A stretch of DNA of 40,226 bases from Dehalococcoidia bacterium. Its GTDB lineage: Bacteria > Chloroflexota > Dehalococcoidia > Tepidiformales > Tepidiformaceae. The stretch is taken from NCBI GenBank assembly GCA_022827945.1, contig JAJEIT010000090.1:1-40226 (forward strand), written 5' to 3'. Below the pieces are notes generated by a model that was given only the letters and a program-made list of their open reading frames with translations, searched no databases and was not told where the DNA came from. How positions within the stretch are numbered: position 1 is the stretch's first letter; each line of letters starts with the position of its first letter. A program made the translations under genes and the position numbers. Positions 1 to 7,543 of this stretch are shown piece after piece.

Positions 1-926
1 ATCGTGAGGCCGGTGCGTTCGAGCAGCCTCGGGACCGCGTAGATGGGGCCGATGCCCATCTCGTCCGGCTCGCAGCCGGCGACGGCCATGCCGCGGTAGT
101 AGCCGAGGGGCTGGAGGCCGCGCTTCTCGGCGGCGGACGCCTCCATGAGCGCGCAGGCGGCGAAGCCGTCGGAGAGCTGGCTGGCGTTGCCGGCGGTGAT
201 GAAGCCGTCCTCGCCCATGACGGGCGGGAGCTTGGCCAGACCCTCGGCGTTCGTCGAGGGGCGGTTGCACTCGTCCATGTCGATAGTGACGTCCTGCCTG
301 CCGGTCTCGCCGGTCTCGCGGTCGACGACGACCTTGGTGACGTTGCTGGCGACGATCTCGTCGGCGAAGAGGCCGGCGTCCTGGGCGGCGGCGGTGCGGC
401 GCTGGCTCTGGAGGGAGTACTCGTCCTGGGCCTCGCGGGAGATGTCGTAGCGCTTCGAGACGACCTCGGCGGTCGTGATCATGGGCATGTACATGTCGGG
501 GGTCGCTTCGAGGACGTTGGGGTCCTGGGCGCGGAAGGAGTTCTGGTTCTTGTTCTGGACGAGGCTGATGGACTCGATGCCGCCGGCGATAACGGTCTCC
601 ATGCCGTCGACCATGATCTGCTTGGCGGCGGCGGAGACGGCCATGAGCCCCGAGGAGCACTGGCGGTCGATGGACTGGCCGGAGACGCTCACGGGGAGGC
701 CGGCGGCCATCGCGACCTGGCGGCCCACGTTGAACCCCTGCGTTCCCTGCTGGAGGGCGGAGCCGACGATGACGTCGTCGACCTCGGCGGGGTCGATACC
801 GGCGCGGGAGACGACGGCCTCCATGGCGGGGGCGGCCATGGTGGGGGCGGGGGTGTCGTTGAAGGCGCCGCGGTAGGCCTTGCCGATGGCGGTGCGGGCG
901 GTGGAAACGATGACGGCTTCACGCAT
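1..926 (-). CDS. Thiolase (acetyl-CoA acetyltransferase family), 3' end outside window
   Basis: Acyl-CoA thiolase, expected to cleave 3-ketoacyl-CoA with CoA or to condense two acyl-CoAs. The first 308 codons are present; the family is usually about 390-400 residues, so the C-terminal part with the second active-site Cys and the GHP motif lies beyond the window edge. The N-terminus MREAVIVSTARTAIGKAYRG is typical of thiolases, and the nucleophile region reads SIDRQCSSGLMA (Cys near residue 90). The start is the ATG at 926, with a GGAGG ribosome site 9-13 nt upstream. It is the last visible gene of the P450-Rieske-Cys protein operon, but it also has a TAGGCT -10 box at 978-983 inside the stop region of the preceding gene. 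The role as thiolytic step for the product of the upstream oxygenases is inferred from position. Confidence 0.93.
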   Translation of the reverse strand, partial: MREAVIVSTARTAIGKAYRGAFNDTPAPTMAAPAMEAVVSRAGIDPAEVDDVIVGSALQQGTQGFNVGRQVAMAAGLPVSVSGQSIDRQCSSGLMAVSAAAKQIMVDGMETVIAGGIESISLVQNKNQNSFRAQDPNVLEATPDMYMPMITTAEVVSKRYDISREAQDEYSLQSQRRTAAAQDAGLFADEIVASNVTKVVVDRETGETGRQDVTIDMDECNRPSTNAEGLAKLPPVMGEDGFITAGNASQLSDGFAACALMEASAAEKRGLQPLGYYRGMAVAGCEPDEMGIGPIYAVPRLLERTGLT

Positions 927-977
927 GACGGTGGACCTCCAGGGGACGGCCACGGCGGGCTCGTCCGCAGCGAGGCG

Positions 978-983
978 AGCCTA
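978..983 (-). promoter_or_regulatory. -10 box (TAGGCT) for thiolase
   Basis: On the minus strand TAGGCT, preceded by GG, lies about 50 nt before the thiolase start and overlaps the TAG stop of the small Cys protein gene. It matches the TANNNT pattern seen before other genes in this window. No convincing -35 box is visible. Confidence 0.4.
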
Positions 984-1175
984 CCAGAAGCCGGGGCGGT
1001 AGCGGATGCCGCGGTGCTCGTGGCCGGCATCGCCGGCCTTGCGCAGGCGCACCAGGTGCTTGCGGCAGAGCTCGATGGTGTCGCGGCGCACGTCGGAGGG
1101 GTCGTCCGTCCACATGGAGACGGCGACCTCCTCCAGGGGAGGCTGCGTACAGAACTTGCAGCGCCTCAGGGGCAC
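981..1175 (-). CDS. Small Cys-rich protein (CxxC...CxxH), unknown function
   Basis: A 64-residue protein starting at GTG (1175), 21 nt after the Rieske gene stop. Nearly every codon ends in G or C, as in neighbouring real genes. It has RCKFC near the N-terminus and ELCRKH about 30 residues later, a possible treble-clef or ribbon-like metal site with ligands Cys6, Cys9, Cys37 and His40. The C-terminus is HRGIRYRPGFW. An AGGGAAA stretch about 11 nt upstream could bind ribosomes. It lies in the same reading frame as the upstream Rieske gene, separated from it by the TAG stop and seven sense codons. I do not recognise the family. A metal-binding helper of the oxygenase is possible but is inference from position only. 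Confidence 0.7.
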   Translation of the reverse strand: MPLRRCKFCTQPPLEEVAVSMWTDDPSDVRRDTIELCRKHLVRLRKAGDAGHEHRGIRYRPGFW

Positions 1176-1196
1176 GGCGGGCGGTTTCCCTGCGGC

Positions 1197-2837
1197 CTAC
1201 TCGCCGTCGTCGTAGGCGACCCACTGGTCGTAGAGATGGTGGAAGTGGCGAACCTTCCCCTCCTCGTAGGCGGCCAGGTAGATGTAGGGGTCCTGCTTGG
1301 TCTTGAGGCCCTTCTGGACCTTGGGCAGGTTGTAGCTGTCCTGGTTGAGGACGCGGGCGAGGCCGCCCATCTCGGGGGCTTCGGTCCAGTGCTCATCCGG
1401 CCCGAGCCAGTGGATCTGGGCGGCGGGGGGCTTGGGCTTGTCCTCGGGCCAGGGGGCGAGGTAGATGACCTCCATGATGCTCATGTCGGGGTTGTCGCCG
1501 TAGGGGCGGAAGCGGTAGACGATGCGGCTGAACGAGCCCCAGGGGTGGAAGTTGGGGAAGAGGTTGTTGTACTGGCCGTCGATGAGCTCGGCGTCGCAGT
1601 AGGTATCGACGCGGTCGCCGATGGTCTCGCGCAGGGTCTCGCGCATCATGTCGGCCATCCTGTGGCGGGTGGCGAAGATCTCGTCGCGGTCGGGGTGGAT
1701 GTTGCGGTGGGCGCTCGTGCGGGCAGCGACGGTGACGGCGCGGGACCAGTTGCCGAACGAGTCGTACTGGTGGTTGGCGCCATCGCCCCCGTAGATCATG
1801 AGCTGGGGGTGGGTGGCGATGATGTGGTAGCCCTCCATGAAGGCTTCCTGGTTCGCCTTCCAGTTGGCGCGCACGATCTTCGCCACGTGCATCTGCTTGT
1901 ACTTCTTCTCGTAGTCGTACTTCTCGTAGTGCTTCGGCAGGTCGCCGAGGAAGTCCTCGAACGGCTCGCTGTCGGGGTCGGGGTTGATGAAGACGAACCC
2001 GCCCCAGGTGCCGATCTTCGCCTCGCGCAGGTGGCTGGCATCCTCGCGCACCTCGGGGAAGTCCCACTCCGAGGGAATCTCGCGCAGGGAACCGTCGATC
2101 TCCCAGCACCAGCCGTGGAAGGGGCAGCGGAACTCGGTCGCCTTCTTCCCGTCGAACTCGCGCAGCTGACGCCCGCGGTGGAGGCAGGCGTTGTTGTAGG
2201 CCTTGAACTCGTTCTCGCCGGTGCGGACGACGATCCAGGAGAGGTGGGCGACGTCGTACACGATGTAGTCGCCGACCTCGGGGATGTCGTCGACGTGGCA
2301 GGCCATCTGCCAGACGCGCTTCCAGAGGCGCTCGACCTCCAGGTCGTGCCACTTCTTCTGCGTGTAGCGCTCGGTCGGGACCCTGCGGACGCCGCCTTCG
2401 AGAGAGTTCTCCATGCGCAGCGTCTCGGGGATGCGCTCGGGGTACTGGTCGCCGTCGAGGAGCTCCATGAAGGAGATGCCGGAGGAGCGTGGGCCGGCGG
2501 GGGTGTCGCGGCCGGGGTCGCCGGTGTAGCGGGTGAAGGTGTCGTCGATCTCGCCGGCAAGGGCGGTGCCGCCGGTGTACTGGGCCTCGGCGGCGGCCGC
2601 GTCGCGATTGGCGAGCATGCGGGAGGAGCGGCGGGGGTCGTTCTCGACGAACTCGGGGGGGAGCTCGGGGCCGCCGACCCACTGGAGGAGGTGGGGGTCG
2701 GCGTACTGAAGGTCGCCCTCGAGGTGGATGCCGTCCCACTGGAAGATGCCGTACTTCTTCGCCTTCTCGACACGGACCTTGCCGTCGCCGAGCTCGGTGT
2801 ACGTGGCGCCGCTGAGGGGGTGGACTTCGGACTTCAT
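1197..2837 (-). CDS. Rieske non-heme iron oxygenase, large subunit, with long N-terminal extension
   Basis: Ring-hydroxylating-type oxygenase alpha subunit, 546 residues; relatives are usually 420-460. The Rieske [2Fe-2S] site is CLH (Cys218, His220) and CPFHGW (Cys238, His241). The mononuclear iron site is EGYHIIATHP, with His338 and His343. About 150 residues precede the catalytic module and resemble nothing I recognise. The start chosen is the ATG at 2837, with AGGAGAG 3-9 nt upstream and 31 nt after the P450 stop; an upstream in-frame start would lie inside the P450 gene and lacks this site. It would hydroxylate or demethylate an organic substrate using electrons from a ferredoxin/reductase not found in this window. 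It is co-transcribed with P450 and thiolase. Substrate unknown. Confidence 0.92.
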   Translation of the reverse strand: MKSEVHPLSGATYTELGDGKVRVEKAKKYGIFQWDGIHLEGDLQYADPHLLQWVGGPELPPEFVENDPRRSSRMLANRDAAAAEAQYTGGTALAGEIDDTFTRYTGDPGRDTPAGPRSSGISFMELLDGDQYPERIPETLRMENSLEGGVRRVPTERYTQKKWHDLEVERLWKRVWQMACHVDDIPEVGDYIVYDVAHLSWIVVRTGENEFKAYNNACLHRGRQLREFDGKKATEFRCPFHGWCWEIDGSLREIPSEWDFPEVREDASHLREAKIGTWGGFVFINPDPDSEPFEDFLGDLPKHYEKYDYEKKYKQMHVAKIVRANWKANQEAFMEGYHIIATHPQLMIYGGDGANHQYDSFGNWSRAVTVAARTSAHRNIHPDRDEIFATRHRMADMMRETLRETIGDRVDTYCDAELIDGQYNNLFPNFHPWGSFSRIVYRFRPYGDNPDMSIMEVIYLAPWPEDKPKPPAAQIHWLGPDEHWTEAPEMGGLARVLNQDSYNLPKVQKGLKTKQDPYIYLAAYEEGKVRHFHHLYDQWVAYDDGE

Positions 2838-2868
2838 GGCCTCTCCTGGTGGTGTGGGTTCGCCGCGC

Positions 2869-4194
2869 TCAGGCGACGTCGAACTGGACCCAGAGCTCGC
2901 GGGGGGCGCGGAAGCCACCCTCGTTGATGTTGGGCCCGGTGATGCCCTCGTGGTCGGGGAACTTGGGACGGGGGTTCTTCATGGCCTCGCAGAGGCGCGT
3001 GCTCGCGATGATGGCCTCCTGGCGGGCCATGGCGTAGCCCATGCAGAAGTGCTGGCCCATGCCGAAGCCGAGGTGGCCGGCGCGGCCGTCGGGGTAGCGT
3101 CCGGAGCGCAGTTCACGGCCCATGTGCAGGTCGTCCCGGAAGACATCGTAGGTGTCCGGGTCCTTGAACACACGCTCGTCGCGGTTGCCGGCGCCGAGCA
3201 GGAGCGAGATAGAGGCGCGTTCGGGGATGACCTCGCCGTACATTTCGATCTCGCAGGTGGTGCGCCGTCCCTGGCCGTGGACGACCGGGTCGTAGCGCAT
3301 CATCTCGGTGAAGACGTTGGTCCAGAGGGAGTGGTCGCGCTGCACCTCCTCGAACTGGTCGGGGCGGGTGTAGAGCATGTGGTACCACATGTTGGCGATG
3401 GCCTTGTCGGTGGTGTCGCCACCGGCGGCGAGGAGGAGGGCGACGAAGCCCTTGACCTCCTCGACGTTCATGCGCTTCCCCTGCAACTCGGCGGTGACGA
3501 TGCGTGAGACGAGGTCCTCACCGGGGTTCTTCGTGCGCTCCTCGATGATGGGTTCGAGGTAGTCCCAGATCTCGTCGCGGGCGTGGATGCCGTCGACGTA
3601 GTACTGGCCGGAGCCCATGCCCGAGATGAGGCGCTGGTACCAGCCCACGAAGGTGTCCTCGTCGTGGCGGGGGAGGCCGAGCATGTTGGAGATGACGCGC
3701 ACGGGGAACTGGCTGGTGAACTCTCTGACCAACTCGACTTCGCCGGTGTCGGAGAAGCCCCTGGCGATGTCGTCGGCGGCCTTCTGCGCGATCTTGTCGA
3801 GGAGCTCGCGGGCGATCATCTCGATGTAGGGGATGAAGGCCCCGAGGCGGTTGCCGACGAACTGGTCGGCGACGATGTTGCGCATCCAGCGGTGCCGCTG
3901 GCTGTTGCCGTATTCGAGGATGTTGGGGCCGAAGACGGAGCGCTCGCCGAACTTGTAGGGGCCGTCGGGATTGTAGGTGGCGCGGTCGTAGTGCTCGTTG
4001 TCCTGGAAGACGCCGACGATGTCGTCGTAGCGGCTGAGCACCCAGCGCCCGTGGAAGCCGTCCCGGAAGAGGGGGCGGTGGTCGCGTAGACGCTTGTAGA
4101 GGGGGAAGGGGTCCTTGCGATATTCGGGCGAATCGAACTCGCGCGGATCGATCTCGGTCTTGAGGCGTTCGGCCGCCTTCTGTCCTGCCCTCAT
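2869..4194 (-). CDS. Cytochrome P450
   Basis: Soluble bacterial P450 of 441 residues, normal length. The I-helix oxygen-binding motif is AGGDTT, the K-helix ExxR is EMMR, and the heme-thiolate loop is FGMGQHFCMG with Cys384. It would insert one oxygen atom into a C-H bond of a small organic substrate, fed by a ferredoxin not encoded here. The start is the ATG at 4194 with GGGAG about 9 nt upstream; the open frame continues to 4419 but that part runs into the Fic gene and has no coding character. It heads the operon P450-Rieske-Cys protein-thiolase, with a TATCCT -10 box at 4236-4241. In this family, bacterial P450s beside CoA-metabolism genes often act on sterol, terpenoid or fatty acids; the substrate is not readable. 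Confidence 0.95.
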   Translation of the reverse strand: MRAGQKAAERLKTEIDPREFDSPEYRKDPFPLYKRLRDHRPLFRDGFHGRWVLSRYDDIVGVFQDNEHYDRATYNPDGPYKFGERSVFGPNILEYGNSQRHRWMRNIVADQFVGNRLGAFIPYIEMIARELLDKIAQKAADDIARGFSDTGEVELVREFTSQFPVRVISNMLGLPRHDEDTFVGWYQRLISGMGSGQYYVDGIHARDEIWDYLEPIIEERTKNPGEDLVSRIVTAELQGKRMNVEEVKGFVALLLAAGGDTTDKAIANMWYHMLYTRPDQFEEVQRDHSLWTNVFTEMMRYDPVVHGQGRRTTCEIEMYGEVIPERASISLLLGAGNRDERVFKDPDTYDVFRDDLHMGRELRSGRYPDGRAGHLGFGMGQHFCMGYAMARQEAIIASTRLCEAMKNPRPKFPDHEGITGPNINEGGFRAPRELWVQFDVA

Positions 4195-4235
4195 GGTCCG
4201 GCTCCCGTCGAGCGCACGGCTCGCTGTGGCGGGAA

Positions 4236-4241
4236 AGGATA
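4236..4241 (-). promoter_or_regulatory. -10 box (TATCCT) for P450 operon
   Basis: Minus-strand TATCCT in the 64-bp gap between the Fic stop and the P450 start gives a leader of about 35 nt carrying the GGGAG site. No clear -35 box. Confidence 0.4.
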
Positions 4242-4258
4242 CGCGTATGGGACGAGGG

Positions 4259-5728
4259 CTACAGGTTGTGTCCCCAAGAGCGGAGGATGCGCGTGAGGTG
4301 CCCTTCGAGCCAGACCCGAAAGTTGGCTGCAATGGCCTCAAGGGCTTCGTTGTCCGAGGGCTGGAGGTCAAAGCGAAACGGGTCGTTGGCGGTTGCGGTG
4401 CTCTCCCACGCCCCGTCACTGCGGGGTCTCGCGAGGAGGAGTTCCGAGGCCATATACCGGCGACGCTGGTTCCCCGCGGGGTGCAGCACGACGAACAGCC
4501 GTACGTCCAAAGCCGGGCGCGCGGGCAATCCTAGTCGCAGGGAGGTCCAGCGCGACGGGCGCTCCGCCTCAACGTGTCCGTAGCTCCCAACAACCTGCAG
4601 GATCTGCGCGGGCAGGGCAGCCTCGGTGAACTTGCCACTGGTGACTGAGGCCGAGACCACCACACCTTGAGCTTCGAACGCTCGTTGAGTCTCCGCTGCG
4701 ACTTCCTCGAATCGCACTGATGCCACGCGCACCAATTCGTCCAGTGCGCTCTCCACCCTTGCCGTCGTGGCATCTTGACTCTGACGCGCGGCGGTAGCTG
4801 CAGCCTCAATCGCTTTCACTGATTCCTCTCCCCGGAGCTCGCGGATGACCTTGAGGGACTCCTGGAGATCGGACCGCTGAATGTTCGCAAAGAGGTCGAC
4901 GAGTGGCGTGAGATCGCCCCGGTCAGCCGATTCCAGTGCAGCAATGTAGCGCTCACGATGTTCCTCGTCGCGAACGACGAGCACGAGATAGCCCTCCTTC
5001 AGGAAGACCATCCCGGTCAGGGCACGAGCAACACGACCGTTGCCATCCTGGAAGGGGTGGATCTGCGCGAAGCGGTGGTGGAGCCAGGCGGCTTCAACCT
5101 CGGGGCAGACATCCAGAGCCTCGTGTCGCGCTCGCCACGCGAGCAGCCGTTCAATCTCCCCCTGAACCTGCTCCGGGGGACAGTACTCGTGCATGGTCCC
5201 GTCCGGCCGGCGCGGGTTGTTCGGCTGCAGCTTCCACTCGCCCTTGCGCAAGGGGACCCTGACGACCTTGCCGAACTGATTCTCCGCTTCGCATGTCTCC
5301 TGGCTCAGCGTCAGGCGCTGTTGGAGCTCCTTGATGGCGAACGGCGTCAACTCGCGGTCTTCGGTTCCTATGAGGTCCATAACCATGTCGAGCGCAGCCC
5401 TCTGGTCCTGAATCATGGCCTCCGCATCAGCAGAAATGAGCTGGTCTTCATGAAACTGCGCAAGCGCTTCCATCCCGGCTTCGAGAATCTGGATCGTGAC
5501 CCCACGGTCGACGGTGTAGAGACGCTCGATGATCCCGGTTTCCACGGCCCATAGGGTGTAGAGCCGCTCCTGGAGTCGCAGCAGCTTCGTCTCGTCCTTG
5601 ATGAGCTTGCGCTCCGCCAGCCACTGGCGGTGGACGGCGTGGAGATCGGGGCGGCAGAGGTCCTGCCAGTTGTCGGGCAGGTCTGTGATCGGCTCCCACT
5701 TGTGGGCGATGGGTGGTTGCTCAGCCAT
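4259..5728 (-). CDS. Fic/DOC family protein (probable AMPylase)
   Basis: 489-residue Fic-domain protein. The active-site motif HPFQDGNGRVAR (His224 to Arg235) is intact and matches HPFx(D/E)GNGRxxR, so it is probably able to transfer AMP from ATP to a target protein. Upstream, TGIIER (64-69) partly resembles the N-terminal inhibitory motif (S/T)xxxE(G/N), with Arg in the last place. The region after about residue 285 holds an Ala/Glu-rich helical stretch and a C-terminal domain I do not recognise; many Fic proteins are shorter. The start is the ATG at 5728 with GAGGAA close upstream; an ATG ten codons earlier has a poorer site. Its base use is visibly less GC-extreme than its neighbours, suggesting transfer. 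No separate antitoxin gene adjoins it. Target unknown. Confidence 0.88.
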   Translation of the reverse strand: MAEQPPIAHKWEPITDLPDNWQDLCRPDLHAVHRQWLAERKLIKDETKLLRLQERLYTLWAVETGIIERLYTVDRGVTIQILEAGMEALAQFHEDQLISADAEAMIQDQRAALDMVMDLIGTEDRELTPFAIKELQQRLTLSQETCEAENQFGKVVRVPLRKGEWKLQPNNPRRPDGTMHEYCPPEQVQGEIERLLAWRARHEALDVCPEVEAAWLHHRFAQIHPFQDGNGRVARALTGMVFLKEGYLVLVVRDEEHRERYIAALESADRGDLTPLVDLFANIQRSDLQESLKVIRELRGEESVKAIEAAATAARQSQDATTARVESALDELVRVASVRFEEVAAETQRAFEAQGVVVSASVTSGKFTEAALPAQILQVVGSYGHVEAERPSRWTSLRLGLPARPALDVRLFVVLHPAGNQRRRYMASELLLARPRSDGAWESTATANDPFRFDLQPSDNEALEAIAANFRVWLEGHLTRILRSWGHNL

Positions 5729-5782
5729 TGATTCCTCGGTGCCAGATTCCCACCCCATGCCTGCCCGCGCAATCGGCGGGCG

Positions 5783-6709
5783 TCAGGCGAAGGCGCTGAT
5801 GACCTCTTCGTCGAGGCGCTGGTAGAGGCGGGGGTTGTTGGGGAGGCGGGCGAAGATGGCCTCCTCGACGCCGACCTCCTCGTAGCGCTTGAGAACCTCG
5901 ACGATGCGCTCGGGGGGGCCGATGGCGAGGTCGCGCTCGCGCTCCTCGGGCGTCATGCCGCCGCCGTAGCGCTCGCGCCACATGGCGGCCTTGTCGGGGT
6001 CGTCCTGGATGACGCAGGTGAGCTGGATGGTCTTCTTGATCTCGGCGGGGTCGCGACCGATGTCGGCGCAGTGCTGTTCGAGGACCTGGATCTTGCGGCG
6101 GACGAAGTCAGGCGGGCCGTCGACGTTCATGATGTCGCCGTAGCGGGCGCAGGTGCGGAGGGTGCGCTTCTCGCCGCCGCCGCCGACCATGATGGGGGCG
6201 TGGGGCTGCTGGATGCACTTCGGCGCGAAGGGCGTGTCGTCGAGGCTGTAGTACTCGCCCTCGAAATTGACGGGGCCCTCGGTATCGAAGAGGAGGCGGA
6301 TGACCTGGACGGCCTCCTCGAGGCGGTCGAGGCGCTCCTTGAGGGAGGGGAACTGCCACCCGAAGGCCGTGTGCTCGCGTTCGAACCAGGCGGCGCCGAT
6401 GCCGAGGTTCATGCGGCCGCCGCTCATGTCGTCCATGGTCGCGATCATCTTCGCCACGAGGGCGGGGTTGCGGTAGGTGTTGCCGGTGACGAGGGTGCCG
6501 AGGCGGACCCGCTCGGTGGTGGCGGCGAGGCCGGCGAGGAGGGCGTAGGCCTCGAAGGTGGGGATCTCGTTGCCGATGTTGTCGACGGGCGGGAAGAAGT
6601 GGTCGTAGACCCAGAGGCTGGACCAGCGGCCCGCATCGACGGTGCGGGCAACGGCGGTGATGTCCTGCCAGGTAGTGGCGTTGTTGTGGAGCTGGGCGCC
6701 TATCTGCAT
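5783..6709 (-). CDS. LLM-class flavin/F420-dependent oxidoreductase
   Basis: 308-residue luciferase-like TIM-barrel oxidoreductase. Signature stretches are the N-terminal strand MQIGAQLHNN, WVYDHFFPP, and RMNLGIGAAWFEREH, the usual cofactor-barrel segment after SGGR. LPIMVGG-type phosphate-binding residues appear as APIMVGGGGEKRTLR. It would use reduced F420 or FMN to reduce or oxygenate a small molecule; the cofactor cannot be settled by eye. The start is the ATG at 6709 with AGGAGA 5-10 nt upstream. A TAGACT -10 box lies at 6734-6739 on its strand, divergent from the Dabb gene. A short GC hairpin (GCCCGC/GCGGGC, 5763-5781) follows the stop. First of seven LLM proteins in this window. Confidence 0.93.
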   Translation of the reverse strand: MQIGAQLHNNATTWQDITAVARTVDAGRWSSLWVYDHFFPPVDNIGNEIPTFEAYALLAGLAATTERVRLGTLVTGNTYRNPALVAKMIATMDDMSGGRMNLGIGAAWFEREHTAFGWQFPSLKERLDRLEEAVQVIRLLFDTEGPVNFEGEYYSLDDTPFAPKCIQQPHAPIMVGGGGEKRTLRTCARYGDIMNVDGPPDFVRRKIQVLEQHCADIGRDPAEIKKTIQLTCVIQDDPDKAAMWRERYGGGMTPEERERDLAIGPPERIVEVLKRYEEVGVEEAIFARLPNNPRLYQRLDEEVISAFA

Positions 6710-6733
6710 GTCGGTCTCCTGTGGAGTGGGGCG

Positions 6734-6763
6734 AGTCTACAGGGGGTCCGAGGGGCGTATGCT
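6734..6763. promoter_or_regulatory. Divergent promoter pair between LLM and Dabb genes
   Basis: Minus strand: TAGACT (6734-6739), leader about 20 nt to the LLM start. Plus strand: TATGCT (6758-6763), leader about 50 nt to the Dabb start. Both fit TANNNT; -35 boxes are unclear. Confidence 0.4.
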
Positions 6764-6820
6764 CGCGGGCATCACGAGGCGGGCCAGGGCGCGCCGCGGT
6801 CCGCCGCAAGGAGGATCGCC

Positions 6821-7534
6821 GTGGGCGTCTCGCACACCGTTTTCATGAGCTTCAAGGAGGGCGCCGACGAGGCCCTCATCCAGGAGTTCTGGGACAAGCT
6901 CGACGAGTTCCCGTCGCAGAAGCCCGGGCTACGCCGCTGGATCTCGGGGAAGCCGGGGAACTACTACCCGATCTCGAGCGAGGACTACGACCTCGCCTTC
7001 TCGGTGGAGGTGGACTCGCCGGCGGCGATGGTCGACTACGCGCGCCATCCGTTCCACATGGACGCGGCGGCGCTGATGGGGCCGATCATCGAGGACGTGC
7101 TGGTGGTGGACTTCGAGTTCACGGCAGTGCAGCAGAGCGCCGTCGCCTACAAGGCGCCTCGCGAAGGCGACGACAACGTGGCCATCGCGCACGTGACCTG
7201 CCTGGCGTTCAAGGACGACGCGAGCGAGGAGGACATCGAGGCGTTCACGCTCGCGCTGGATCGCTTCCCGCGGCAGAAGCCGTTCATCCGGCGCTGGATC
7301 CTGGGCAAGCCGGGGCCGTACTACGGCTCGGCGACGGACCGTTTCGACCTGGTGTTCATCGCGGAGGTCGACTCGATCGAGGCGATGGAGGAGTACGCGC
7401 GGCACCCGTACCACACCGAGGTGGTGGGGCCGATGCTGGGGCCGATCATGAAGGACGTGCTGGTGGTCGACTACGCCTACTCGCGGGTGATCGAGAGCGC
7501 CGTCGACTACGCGCAGATCATCCCGTACCGGTAG
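6821..7534 (+). CDS. Tandem Dabb (stress-responsive A/B barrel) protein
   Basis: 237-residue protein made of two Dabb-type ferredoxin-like domains. The halves are clearly homologous: VFMSFKEGADE, PGLRRWISGKPG and MVDYARHPFHM, GPIIEDVLVVDF in the first; TCLAFKDDASEE, PFIRRWILGKPG, MEEYARHPYHT and GPIMKDVLVVDY in the second. Single Dabb proteins form dimers, so this gene probably makes a fused dimer. The start is GTG at 6821, with AAGGAGG six bases upstream; longer open frames reach far upstream but without a ribosome site. Dabb proteins are small cytosolic proteins seen near catabolic enzymes, some acting as cyclases or binding small molecules; the reaction here is unknown. It converges with the MFS gene, leaving only 9 bp between stops. 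Confidence 0.85.
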   Translation: MGVSHTVFMSFKEGADEALIQEFWDKLDEFPSQKPGLRRWISGKPGNYYPISSEDYDLAFSVEVDSPAAMVDYARHPFHMDAAALMGPIIEDVLVVDFEFTAVQQSAVAYKAPREGDDNVAIAHVTCLAFKDDASEEDIEAFTLALDRFPRQKPFIRRWILGKPGPYYGSATDRFDLVFIAEVDSIEAMEEYARHPYHTEVVGPMLGPIMKDVLVVDYAYSRVIESAVDYAQIIPYR

Positions 7535-7543
7535 CGAACGGCC

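Noticed and set aside
1014-2927. 637-codon open frame on the plus strand opposite the Rieske gene
   Set aside because: Val/Gly/Ala/Leu-rich antisense frame of a high-GC gene with no motifs or ribosome site; the minus strand has complete Rieske ligands.
4195-4419. N-terminal extension of the P450 frame
   Set aside because: It overlaps the Fic gene, is Ser/Thr/Arg-rich and lacks a ribosome site; the ATG at 4194 has one and gives normal P450 length.
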